A stretch of DNA of 25,582 nt, taken from assembly GCA_019155205.2 (NCBI GenBank), contig JAHNZQ020000010.1, positions 727,071-752,652 on the forward strand, given 5' to 3'. Source of the stretch: Gracilaria vermiculophylla. Lineage: Eukaryota; Rhodophyta; Florideophyceae; Gracilariales; Gracilariaceae. Shown piece after piece: positions 18,688 to 25,582 of this stretch. The notes beneath the pieces are model-generated. The model was not told the DNA's origin. It ran no database searches and saw only the letters and a list, made by a program, of their open reading frames with translations. The position numbers were made by a program, and so were the translations under genes. Positions within the stretch are counted from its first letter, which is position 1. Each line of letters starts with the position of its first letter.

Positions 18688-19877
18688 GGGGTCATAGTCG
18701 GGGCTCGGAGCCGTGGCACCTGAGGAAACTGAAAAGGCGCAAGACGGGGAAAGGCAAGGTAGTGTCGCCCATAAATGTCTTCATTGGGACTCCATACGAT
18801 GGGTTGGAACTTATCTTCGCCCTAATAATACCAAAGGGAGCCTAGGATATCGTTCAACTCCACCTGCTGGTTGTAATCCAGCAGCGTCTCCGCCTCAAAC
18901 TCCCTCCACGTGGTGCCGTTGATCACGTTCTGAATGCCGAAGAAGCACAGGACCCGAATAATCCACTTCGACAAGGAGAGAATACGTCCGGCAGTTGGCT
19001 GATATGAGGAATCCCGGTAGAGCCAACCGTCGCGGCCCCGAGTATAGGAAGTGACGCCGTCATCTGCTGCGTGGAGATACGCCATCAGGGTGCCGACCGC
19101 GAGCTCCATCGAGGCGATCAATATGACGAAACGCCCTAAGAAGTCATGGTGATCTAGAAACTCCGAGGTGTGGTACGCAAAGGTAATGGGTGTCCCCACG
19201 CAGAGGCGCGGGGATACCCAGTGGTCCCCCCAAGAGTCATTTACCTTGAGGTAGTACTTCGGAAGTGGCCCGGAAGACATGTCGTGGAATTCCGTGTTAT
19301 GCCAACCGTGAAAGTAACCAAAGGCGGTACGTACTCGGGTCTCATCCGCAAGGTGCGTCCCCCAACGAATGCGGTTGAGGTAGTAGAGACGATCGTATGG
19401 GGGATCGAAGGGCAGTACCGCGAGGGCAGAGCGTCCATCGGTGATGCTTGCGGGCCGTTCAGCTCGCTGGTGCGAACTCTCTTTGTGAAGGAGTACCTGG
19501 AGTCGCGCCTGGACCTCCCGCTCTTCGGTGCACCTGAGGTATGGAGTATCGCAGTGCCCCATCGTGTTTGGAGCTTTGTCACAGTGCACCGGAGTATGGA
19601 GCTAGTGAGCGCGATAGACGTCCACCCGGTTCCGCTTCTGGTCGTTCCAAGCAACTTCCGCTACGGCGCAGAATCGCATCGCCTGAAGGTACGGTGCGAA
19701 ATGGTGGATGTGGTTCTCCATGGGGCACGGGAGCCTGACGCGCCTGTTGTGGAAGGGCACGAAGACCCATGTGGCACGATGGTCGAAGAGCTCCCCTTAG
19801 CGGAATAATGCTTCGGTAGAGGTGTGATACACCTTAGGATTGGACGAAGACGTAGGCGCCTGGGCTGGAGAAGTCAT
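18684..19877 (-). pseudogene. Antisense ORF1 of element A, unrecognised 398-codon frame
   Basis: One minus-strand frame runs from ATG 19877 to a TGA at 18686-18684, interrupted only by TAA (19799-19797), TAG (19604-19602) and TAG (18824-18822). Protein-like sequence continues smoothly across every stop: ELFDHRATWVFVPFHNRR, MENHIHHFAPYLQAM, YDRLYYLNRIRWGTH, AFGYFHGWHNTEFHDM, SKWIIRVLCFFGIQN, FQPIVWSPNEDIYGRHY. The product is rich in Trp, Tyr, Phe and His, unlike chance antisense frames, and has one hydrophobic stretch (FVILIASMELAVGTLMAYL). I recognise no family. It ends just as ORF2 begins in another frame, so the two may once have been adjacent or fused genes. The region is deleted in element B. 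A plus-strand frame over 19170-19808 is taken as its shadow. Confidence 0.55.
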
Positions 19878-20584
19878 GCCGAAGGTGTACGTAGCGAGAT
19901 GAACGGCAAGCAAACGTGTCCTAGCACCTGAGGAGAGTGATCTTACGCCACTTGGGGAGCGGCACGTGGTTTTACGCCCGAACGGGGAGGTAGCCATGTT
20001 GAGACGCCATCGTGGAATTCGCGGAGAGGACGGACGACCGGAGGCCGACGAGGTATGGAGCACCATGACTTGTAGCAAATTCATATCCAGTGGAGACCGG
20101 CAGAGGAGCAGAAGAGAAGGTTATGAGATGATGCACCTTCAGGGAGGCGGAACGAGCGGACGCGATGATTCGGGTGTTCTCCAAAAAAAACTCGAAGGAA
20201 TCGTAGCGTCGACTGCCTTGAGGGAGTCAGCGAACAGTTCAGACTGAACCACGCTCGGGCCACGGAAATCGAATGCCTGCGCCACACACGAGACGCTCGA
20301 GTTGAGTGGGATATCACGCAGACGCCTGGTGCGGCAGCATCGACGGGGAACGCCAAGAAGGAGAAGACGAGGCCGGGCTGAGGAGAGCCAGTGCCCACCA
20401 ACGCTGCTGGGGATAAAACATGAGCCGGCGGTGGTACGCGGCGTGGGGGAAGGGAACTACGGAGGAAACACTGAAGCAGAAGTTGTGTCCCATCGCCGGA
20501 GGCTGCGCTGGCATTATCACCGATGGGAGCCACCCATGGATCGAGCTATCGGAAGATGCACCTCGAAGACGTGGTGCAATTTAT
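19878..20584. other. Element A region between antisense ORF1 and the 3' LTR
   Basis: About 700 bp of GC-rich sequence. Several overlapping frames are open on both strands (up to 150 codons, 20081-20533 minus), none recognisable. Part aligns with element B (AGGTATGGAGCACCATGAC near 20050 versus AGGTAGGGAGCACCATGAC near 22420; CACCTCGAAGACGTGGT-like just before the PPT). If the antisense genes are expressed, their promoter or leader should lie here or in the 3' LTR. Confidence 0.45.
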
Positions 20585-20593
20585 AAAAGAGGG
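20585..20593 (+). promoter_or_regulatory. Polypurine tract of element A
   Basis: AAAAGAGGG followed by TC and the LTR start TGTAGTACAG. A purine run two bases upstream of a 3' LTR is the plus-strand priming site of LTR elements. Element B has AGAAAAGGGGG in the same place. This defines the LTR at 20596 as the 3' LTR and places the antisense ORFs inside the element. Confidence 0.8.
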
Positions 20594-20595
20594 TC

Positions 20596-21148
20596 TGTAG
20601 TACAGTGGGTTCTTAGGTAATATTGTGGTGTGGCTTTATGGCGTGATATTCATAAGGAGGGCTCGTCTTTTATTAACTGAGCCACATGATGCAAAACTTG
20701 GCCCGCGTGCGTCACAGTATCCTTAAGAGACGGTAGAACTTATGTTTATTTTACTTCATTTGTGCAGCTAATTACAACCGTAGGGAGACCTGCTGAGGCA
20801 GGCTCCCGCCTTGATATTTAATCTGCCGGTCGAGCTCCACCTTTGAGGAAGTAAACCATGCTCTCTTGAGTCTTCATCTACTTTTTCGGTTGAAGACTCT
20901 TGTCGATCATACTAAGGTTTCTCATTCGCCGATCCCCAGGTCGCCTCGTAGCAGCGCCTGTAAGAGCACTGCCTGCCCAGTGAACCTCGTCATCTGCTTG
21001 GTATTTGTGGATCCCCTTTAAGAATTCCCCCGGTTCGCGACAGCGATTACTGGAGACCAACTTTAGGAACTCGCGTCTTTGGAGTCAACAAAAACTCCCA
21101 ACGGACGGTGTGCCCTACCACCTCGAAAGGGGAACTGACGGTACCACA
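20596..21148 (+). repeat. 3' LTR of element A
   Basis: 553 bp, TGTAGTACAGTGGG to GACGGTACCACA. The G-box is mutated to CACATG here and the dyad reads CCTGCTGAGGCAGG (20789-20802). It is followed by GTGAT, the diverged right copy of the target duplication, and then by element B sequence. Confidence 0.88.
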
Positions 21149-21236
21149 GTGATGACACCGCTGGATACTGGAAACCTCATCACACCTTTTAATGAACCAT
21201 TGATGGAAGCTCTGGACGCCATCATAACCCCTCGAG

Positions 21237-21422
21237 GTGATATGCACTATGCAGGTATACTATATCGTCTCTCCCGGACAAGCTTCTGCAGAGATACTGT
21301 ACCGCGTCCACTGGTACAGGTGCACCTTAACGGACGACAAGAAAAAACCTACGGCATACACCCTGGAGAACTTCATCGGAAAGTACCACGCCAATATGGA
21401 GCGGAAACGCATCTTCGTATAG
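21237..21422 (+). pseudogene. Chromodomain of element B integrase
   Basis: The frame reads YIVSPGQASAEILYRVHWY, then DDKKKPTAYTLENFIGKYH and TAG. The order, a hydrophobic start strand, RVHW for the usual R/K-V-x-W core, an acidic DD pair and the closing I-x-x-Y helix, matches chromodomains at the end of chromovirus integrases. It is better preserved than in element A and is preceded by the same linker (GNLITPFNEPLMEALDAI). The aromatic-cage residues are only partly evident, so it may belong to the variant group without a full cage. It is only a fragment of pol. Confidence 0.7.
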
Positions 21423-21692
21423 GCATTTCCGTTTAGGAAAGGGGGAGGGGCCTCTCAACCGGAGTCGTTTTTCGTCTCCGCTATCTAACCCCAAACTGGA
21501 GATCTCTTTTTCGCCTTCAGGACGCTGTTGGCTGCCTTTCGCACGCTCCCGCGCCGGCACTCCGTGTCGCTGAGCGAGCAGGCACAGCCCATTTGTATTG
21601 CAACAATCGTTCAGGGAGCTTCCGCCCCAACTCAAGGATATTTTATTTCGCAGCCACTGGGGACTATCTTCCATCGCCGGGGTTTATTATAC

Positions 21693-22390
21693 CTACAGGT
21701 CACCGAATCGCATCCCATACTCTACTTCCAGGCGCGTTTTCGCCGTGAGCACGTGGCTCTCGAAGAACACCGCCAGGCTCTTCTTAATGGCAACCATTGA
21801 GGCGGGGTCCATCTGGGTCTTATGGAGTTCTAAGACCGAGGTACGCGCCGCGCGCAGAGCCTCTGCAGGAGAAGTCGGAGCAGGACGGCCAGTCACCAGG
21901 CACGCCTCCACCAACTCCTGGAAGGCAGCACCCAGAGCTCCAGAGAATAACCCGCCCGAGGGTGCGCCAGAAGTGGCAACCTCCGTCGATGGAGCAACAA
22001 CTGCCACGGAAGGAGTTGCTGACGGAGGACCGGCTGTATCAGGGGGCTCCCGAGTGGATTCTGCAGGCACCGCTGCGGAGGTCAGCAGGTCCAGAGATGG
22101 AGTAGGCGACACCGGAGGTGACGGCGGTACGGGAATCGGAACGCTCCTCAGGCGAGGCGGAACAACCAGCACTGGGACGTTTCGCAGTCGGGGTTGCATC
22201 ACCAGGGCTGAAGTAGCCGGGACAGGAGTATTATCGTCCTGTTACATAGTAGATACGTCGGCAACCACTGCGGGAAGATCCGGCATCGAGAATGGAGGCT
22301 GCGTCCCGATCTCAGAAGGCGCAGCCACATCCTACGGCGGAGCCGGTAACGGAAGAGGCGTTTGGGTCCCCAGACTCTCCACCATGGGAT
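21693..22390 (-). pseudogene. Antisense ORF2 of element B
   Basis: Homologue of the element A antisense ORF2. Reading from about 22390, YDPMVESLGTQTPLPLPAP is followed by a stop, then by PAVVADVSTM, another stop at about 22242-22244, and an open stretch of 170 codons (22202-21693). Shared blocks include PRLRSVPIPVPPSP, STEVATSGAP, GALGAAFQELVEACLVTG, ASMVAIKKSLAVFFES and AKTRLEVEYG, ending GDL-TAG. Much of the divergence from element A is conservative (for example SIPVP/SVPIP, EFVQ/ELVE), the pattern expected of a translated gene. The intact TAG marks the original C-terminus. Confidence 0.65.
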
Positions 22391-22399
22391 CATAGTCAA

Positions 22400-22980
22400 G
22401 AACGCGGAGCTGTGGGGGAGGTAGGGAGCACCATGACAAGGATTTCGCTCGTATCCAATGGGAATCGACGGCGGCATAGAAGAGTAGATTATGAATGAGG
22501 CACCTCTACTTAAGGTGCACAAACGGACGCGACAGGCGGGAAGTTTCCCGAAGGGAACCCTTGGGGGATTCGGAGCTTCAGGCGCTGTGAAAAACCGCCA
22601 CACCCTACTACGAGGGAAGACCGGCGAGCAGACCGGGCCGGCTTTCGCTCCAGCCGCGGAAGCAGAATGCAGACCCCGCACGGACGACACACGGGGGCGC
22701 GGGCGAGAGAAGCACCAAATATAGCTGTAGCATCAGCGGGGGGGCACCAAGAAGGAGAAAGTGAGGCTGGGCCTGAAAGCGATAGGGAAGGGGAAAAGCC
22801 TTGAAGGAGGAACGCAAACCCGCGATCGGGACACTGCGCCGAAGCTGGAGAGTTCAGAAAAAACCCCCCGGGAGGTGGGGTGTGTCGCAGAAAGGCGAGA
22901 CCGTTATGGCGTCTACTCCATCAGGAGCCACTTTAGAATGAATGTGTGCAGAGATGGACGTCGAGGACGTGGTACAATTC
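22400..22980. other. Element B region between antisense ORF2 and the 3' LTR
   Basis: About 580 bp that aligns piecewise with 20050-20584 of element A. The ~1.35 kb carrying antisense ORF1 is missing. Overlapping open frames of up to 163 codons on the minus strand are read through this region but have no recognisable motif. Confidence 0.45.
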
Positions 22981-22991
22981 AGAAAAGGGGG
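22981..22991 (+). promoter_or_regulatory. Polypurine tract of element B
   Basis: AGAAAAGGGGG, then TA and the LTR start TGTAGTACGATGG. It matches the position and character of the element A tract. Confidence 0.8.
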
Positions 22992-22993
22992 TA

Positions 22994-23546
22994 TGTAGTA
23001 CGATGGATCTTAAGGTGATATTGTGGTGTAACTTTTCGACGGGATATTACTCAGGAGGGCTCGTATTTTATTAACTGAGCCACCTGGTGCATGATTCGTC
23101 CCACGTGCGCTACAGTACCCTTGAGGAACGGTAGAATTATTATTTATTTTAGTTAATTTATGCAGGTAGTTAGTACAGTAGTGAGACCTACCGAGGTGGT
23201 CTCCCGGTGTGATGCTTAATCTGCCGGTCGAGCTCCACCTCTGGGGAAATAAAACAAGCACCCTTCAGTCTACGTCTATTTTTCTGGTTGGAGACTCTCG
23301 TCGAGCATCCTTAGGTTTCTAAGCAGCCGATATCCAGTTCGCCTCGTAGCAGCGCCTGTATGAGCATTTTCCGCCCAGTGAACCTCCCTCTCCGCTTGGT
23401 ATTTGCGGATCCCCTTTCAGAATTTCCCCGGCTCGTGACAGCGATTACCGGAGAACACTTTTAGGAACGCGTGCCTTTGGAGTCAACAACAATTCCTAAC
23501 GGACGTTGTGCGCTACTACCTCGAAAGGAGAACTGACGGTGCCACA
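22994..23546 (+). repeat. 3' LTR of element B
   Basis: 553 bp, TGTAGTACGATGG to GACGGTGCCACA. The G-box is mutated to CACCTG and the dyad reads CCTACCGAGGTGGT (23187-23200). The following 5-mer GAAAT does not match the 5-mer before the 5' LTR (TATAT), so the outer duplication of element B is lost or one end is displaced. Confidence 0.85.
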
Positions 23547-23579
23547 GAAATAATGCACTATTCCGCAGTTTAAACTACT

Positions 23580-24240
23580 ATAGATTTCCAGCAATTCTTA
23601 ATACAGCTTTTGAGTTCAAGAATTGTACGAAACTGCCTCCCATGCATATAAACCATCCCACCCAGCAGTCCCCACGCGATTTTAACTGAGTTCAATCTGG
23701 TGGGCTCACTGGCCACTCAAAAAAAGATTCCTGTGACTTATATAGCCATCTTTTGATTAAAAAAGCAGTGTAAACTGGCGCATTATCCTGTTGAAAAATG
23801 AAATTTTCTTAATAGGAACATAGACGAAATAGCGGCAAATAGCTGGATATACCTTATTGATAGTTTTTCGCGTTCATGGTTGATTCAATAAATGCAATGT
23901 CAGTGAGGCCTTTTTTAGAAATGCGAGCGCAGACCATTACAGAGCCTCCATCAAAATGTCTCGTATAACATTTATGACGTTTCTTAAGGAGATCATGCCA
24001 ATAAAAGTTTTAGCAATATCCCCCGTCCAAGTTGATCTTCTTTTCATCAGGAAACATAGATCTTTTCCATTTGTTTTCCATTAGGCTTTTCCAGCATACT
24101 AGTCAACTATTTTTTGCTCGTGATGGAATTGGAGAAAGAAAGTTTTTTTCACTTTTTCTACTTAAATAAATTTGTATTGCTTATTTGCTTCCACATACGG
24201 ACTATTTCAAAAACATACGACATGCTGTGAAATTTGAAAA
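23580..24240 (-). pseudogene. Decayed Tc1-like transposase, copy 1
   Basis: Reading right to left: FPDEKKINLDGG with the first catalytic Asp, then after a TAA FYWHDLLKKRHKCYTRH, FDGGSVMVCARISKKGL, TDIAFIESTMNAKNYQ, a stop, then FIFQQDNAPVYTAFLIKRWL with the second catalytic Asp, and EWPVSPPD, where TGA interrupts the usual SPDLNPIE motif. The order and spacing are those of Tc1/mariner DD34E transposases. The third acidic residue is lost. The region right of about 24130 matches the N-terminal part of copy 2 only loosely. Four or more stops make it inactive. It starts ~30 bp after the element B LTR. Confidence 0.75.
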
Positions 24241-24394
24241 ACTACCAAATGTAGACTCTACGCATACATAACTTGGTTTCCGAAAAAAGTAATGTCATAA
24301 AAACCGTTTCAAAAACATATGATCATCAACTAAAAACTTTACTGCATGACGCTCAATAGTTTATTATGCATCTTTTTTGATATAAAACGCTAAT

Positions 24395-25117
24395 TCAACG
24401 TTCCGGCATCGAATTGGTGTATTGTTTCACACTTGAAACTGATAGAGATTTTTGGCAATTTTTAATACAGTTTTTGAGTACAAAAAATTGCCCCCCATGC
24501 GCGTAAACCATCCTTTGTAGCAATTCCCAGATGTTTTTGATTGGATTCAAATCTGCTGAGCGCACAAATAACTCTAAAACAGATACCTCTGACTTATGTA
24601 ACCAATTTTTGATTAAAGATGCAGTGTATACAGGCGCATTATCCTGTTTAAAAATGAAATTTTCTTCATAAAAACATAAATCAAAAGATACAAACAAATG
24701 TATAGACCTTCTTGATATTTTTGTCGTTCATGGTAGTTTCAGGAAATGCATTTTTAGTAAGAACTATTTTAGAAACTACTGCCCTGACTATAACAAAGCC
24801 TTCACCGGAATGCTAGGTATAAAACGTGTGGTACTCCTTACGAAGATCGTGCCAATTATATTTGTAGCAATCTGGTTCATCTAAATTGAACTTTTCTCAT
24901 CAGTAAAAACAACATTATACAATTTTTTTAAGTAGGCTTTGCCAGCACACACGTCAGTTCTGGTTTGCTTGTGATCGTCTTGGAGAAAGAACAATTTCTG
25001 CATCTTTCTATACATAAATAAATTGGTGTAGTATATCTGCCTCCGTATAGTTGATTTCGAAACGTTGCGATGGAGATTTATTCCAATTGTTTCGCACGAC
25101 ACTTTTCGTTTGTACAA
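24395..25117 (-). pseudogene. Decayed Tc1-like transposase, copy 2
   Basis: Closely related to copy 1 and in the same orientation. The right part (25117-24881) encodes KSTIRRQIYYTNLF and VVFTDEKSS, including the first catalytic Asp. A frameshift follows, then FNLDEPDCYKYNWHDLRKE, several stops and a second frameshift. The left part (24697-24395, 100 codons) encodes FIFKQDNAPVYTASLIKNWL with the second catalytic Asp, then RSADLNPIKNIWELL. The 34-residue spacing that should end in the catalytic Glu ends instead in Lys (PIK, normally PIE). The C-terminal YAHGGQFFVLKNCIKN block is retained. So even the intact part is catalytically dead. Confidence 0.8.
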
Positions 25118-25582
25118 CTCCCTTTACTTTTTTTTTGTCTGCTAGACAAATCTTCTTGAGGCGTCTTGAAGACCGTTTAATCCATAAAGAGTCGGAGTTA
25201 TGCGAAAACTAGCAAATGTGACGCTGAAACGCTTCAGTGTTTGAGCTATAACACTATAAGAATGTTTTCTGGCGTTTACGTTTATGGTTCAAAGCTGTTC
25301 TTGCTTTGAAAGTGAAGGACCTTGAGCCATTTTTACTAAAAAGAAGATGGTGTACACATCTTTTTGAAAAAATTCTATATAGACTATATGCAAAATCTAG
25401 ACTACAGCACAGTTTTGGCCCACTCTCAACGGGTAATATGTTTATGAAACACACATGTGCGCGGATGCGGCGCAAAGGTTTGTGCAAGTGTGCAAGGCTC
25501 GATGCCTCCGAGTTTACTTAGGAGGCCGAAGAGTGTCGGCTTAAAAGGAGGGATGGTGTTTCCTTATCTGGAAACACCCTAG
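25118..25582. other. Right-edge sequence, no gene seen
   Basis: About 465 bp. The first ~120 bp probably belong to the 5' end of the Tc1-like copy 2. Two antisense-overlapping frames (77 and 71 codons, 25254-25521) have no recognisable motif. Two short inverted repeats lie near the window end: GCCTCC/GGAGGC (25504-25526) and a 9-bp hairpin at 25555-25578. Confidence 0.4.
25555..25578. repeat. 9-bp perfect hairpin at the window edge
   Basis: GGTGTTTCC (25555-25563), loop TTATCT, GGAAACACC (25570-25578). A perfect stem with a 6-nt loop. The window ends four bases later, so whether it is the tip of a transposon terminal repeat cannot be judged. Confidence 0.6.

Larger units (their letters stand above)
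11368..21148 (+). mobile_element. Element A: nested ambisense Ty3/gypsy chromovirus-like retrotransposon
   Basis: Bounded by a 5' LTR (11368-11921) and a 3' LTR (20596-21148), about 9.8 kb including a later 558-bp solo-LTR insertion. A candidate primer-binding site follows the 5' LTR and a polypurine tract precedes the 3' LTR. Sense content in order: gag, decayed zinc knuckle, retropepsin, RNase H, integrase with GPY/F-like module and chromodomain remnant. This protease-RNase H-integrase order is that of Ty3/gypsy, and a C-terminal chromodomain marks chromoviruses. From about 18000 to 19877 the long frames lie on the opposite strand. Flanking GCGAC and GTGAT are a two-transition-diverged target duplication. 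The pol frame is broken by about a dozen stops and the RT core is missing, so the copy is inactive. Confidence 0.85.
21149..23546 (+). mobile_element. Element B, right-hand part
   Basis: Resumes exactly where element B was split by element A: GTGATGACACCGCTGG aligns with ACGACACCGTTGG at 16897 in element A. It contains the integrase-chromodomain linker, the chromodomain, the convergent spacer, antisense ORF2, a shortened region lacking antisense ORF1, a polypurine tract and a 3' LTR. Everything from its 5' LTR to the linker has been lost by internal deletion. It was inserted before element A. Confidence 0.85.

Noticed and set aside
19170..19808. 212-codon plus-strand ORF inside element A
   Set aside because: It starts at GTG, overlaps the antisense frame, and is confined to 639 bp, whereas the minus-strand frame continues protein-like over 1.19 kb through sporadic stops. 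Best read as a shadow, though the choice is not certain.
20081..20533. 150-codon minus-strand ORF before the 3' LTR of element A
   Set aside because: Low-complexity Ser/Arg/Pro composition, and I could not establish frame conservation with the corresponding part of element B.
1..25582. CRISPR arrays, tRNA or rRNA genes, bacterial operons
   Set aside because: No regularly spaced repeats, cloverleaf-type sequences, rRNA signatures or ribosome-binding-site operon structure were seen.

Overview
The window looks like a repeat-rich, gene-poor stretch of a eukaryotic nuclear genome. Spliceosomal-type intron borders, C2H2 zinc fingers, a DDT-domain chromatin protein, Tc1/mariner and pogo-like DNA transposons and Ty3/gypsy LTR retrotransposons are all present. 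I see no prokaryotic signature, tRNA, rRNA or CRISPR array. A compact-gene alga (for example a red alga) would fit an apparently intronless DDT gene between dense LTR elements, but that placement is inference; other protists or fungi are not excluded.

Layout. 1-1395: unassigned sequence with a TTGT-rich tract and a cluster of dyads. 1396-1947: a solo LTR on the minus strand. 1948-4370: a GC-rich island with one uncertain 200-codon ORF, then an AT-rich spacer. 4375-8061: the only two host genes I can support, divergently arranged, a C2H2 zinc-finger gene (minus) and a DDT/WHIM-type gene (plus). 8861-10546: a decayed Tc1-like transposase followed directly by a decayed pogo/Tigger-like transposase, which is cut by another minus-strand solo LTR (10547-11100).

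11134-23546 is a nested retrotransposon complex of one chromovirus-like (Ty3/gypsy) family with ~553 bp LTRs. Element A (11368-21148) sits inside element B (11134-11367 plus 21149-23546); the target-site duplication is still recognisable as GCGAC/GTGAT. A solo LTR of the same family (17443-17995, duplication TACAG) then landed in element A, exactly on a stop codon; element B keeps the matching empty site. Element A carries a sense gag and pol (retropepsin, RNase H, integrase with a GPY/F-like module, decayed chromodomain) in one preserved but stop-riddled frame. The catalytic core of reverse transcriptase is missing.

The most interesting observation is that the family appears ambisense. Between the sense chromodomain and the 3' LTR, both elements carry a protein-like reading frame on the opposite strand, convergent with pol and ending about 270 bp from the pol stop. 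Element A also has a larger 398-codon antisense frame that I do not recognise. Polypurine tracts directly abut both 3' LTRs, so this antisense block lies inside the retrotransposon.

The right edge (23580-25240) holds two tandem Tc1-like transposase relics on the minus strand; one has lysine in place of the catalytic glutamate. All mobile elements seen here are inactive copies.
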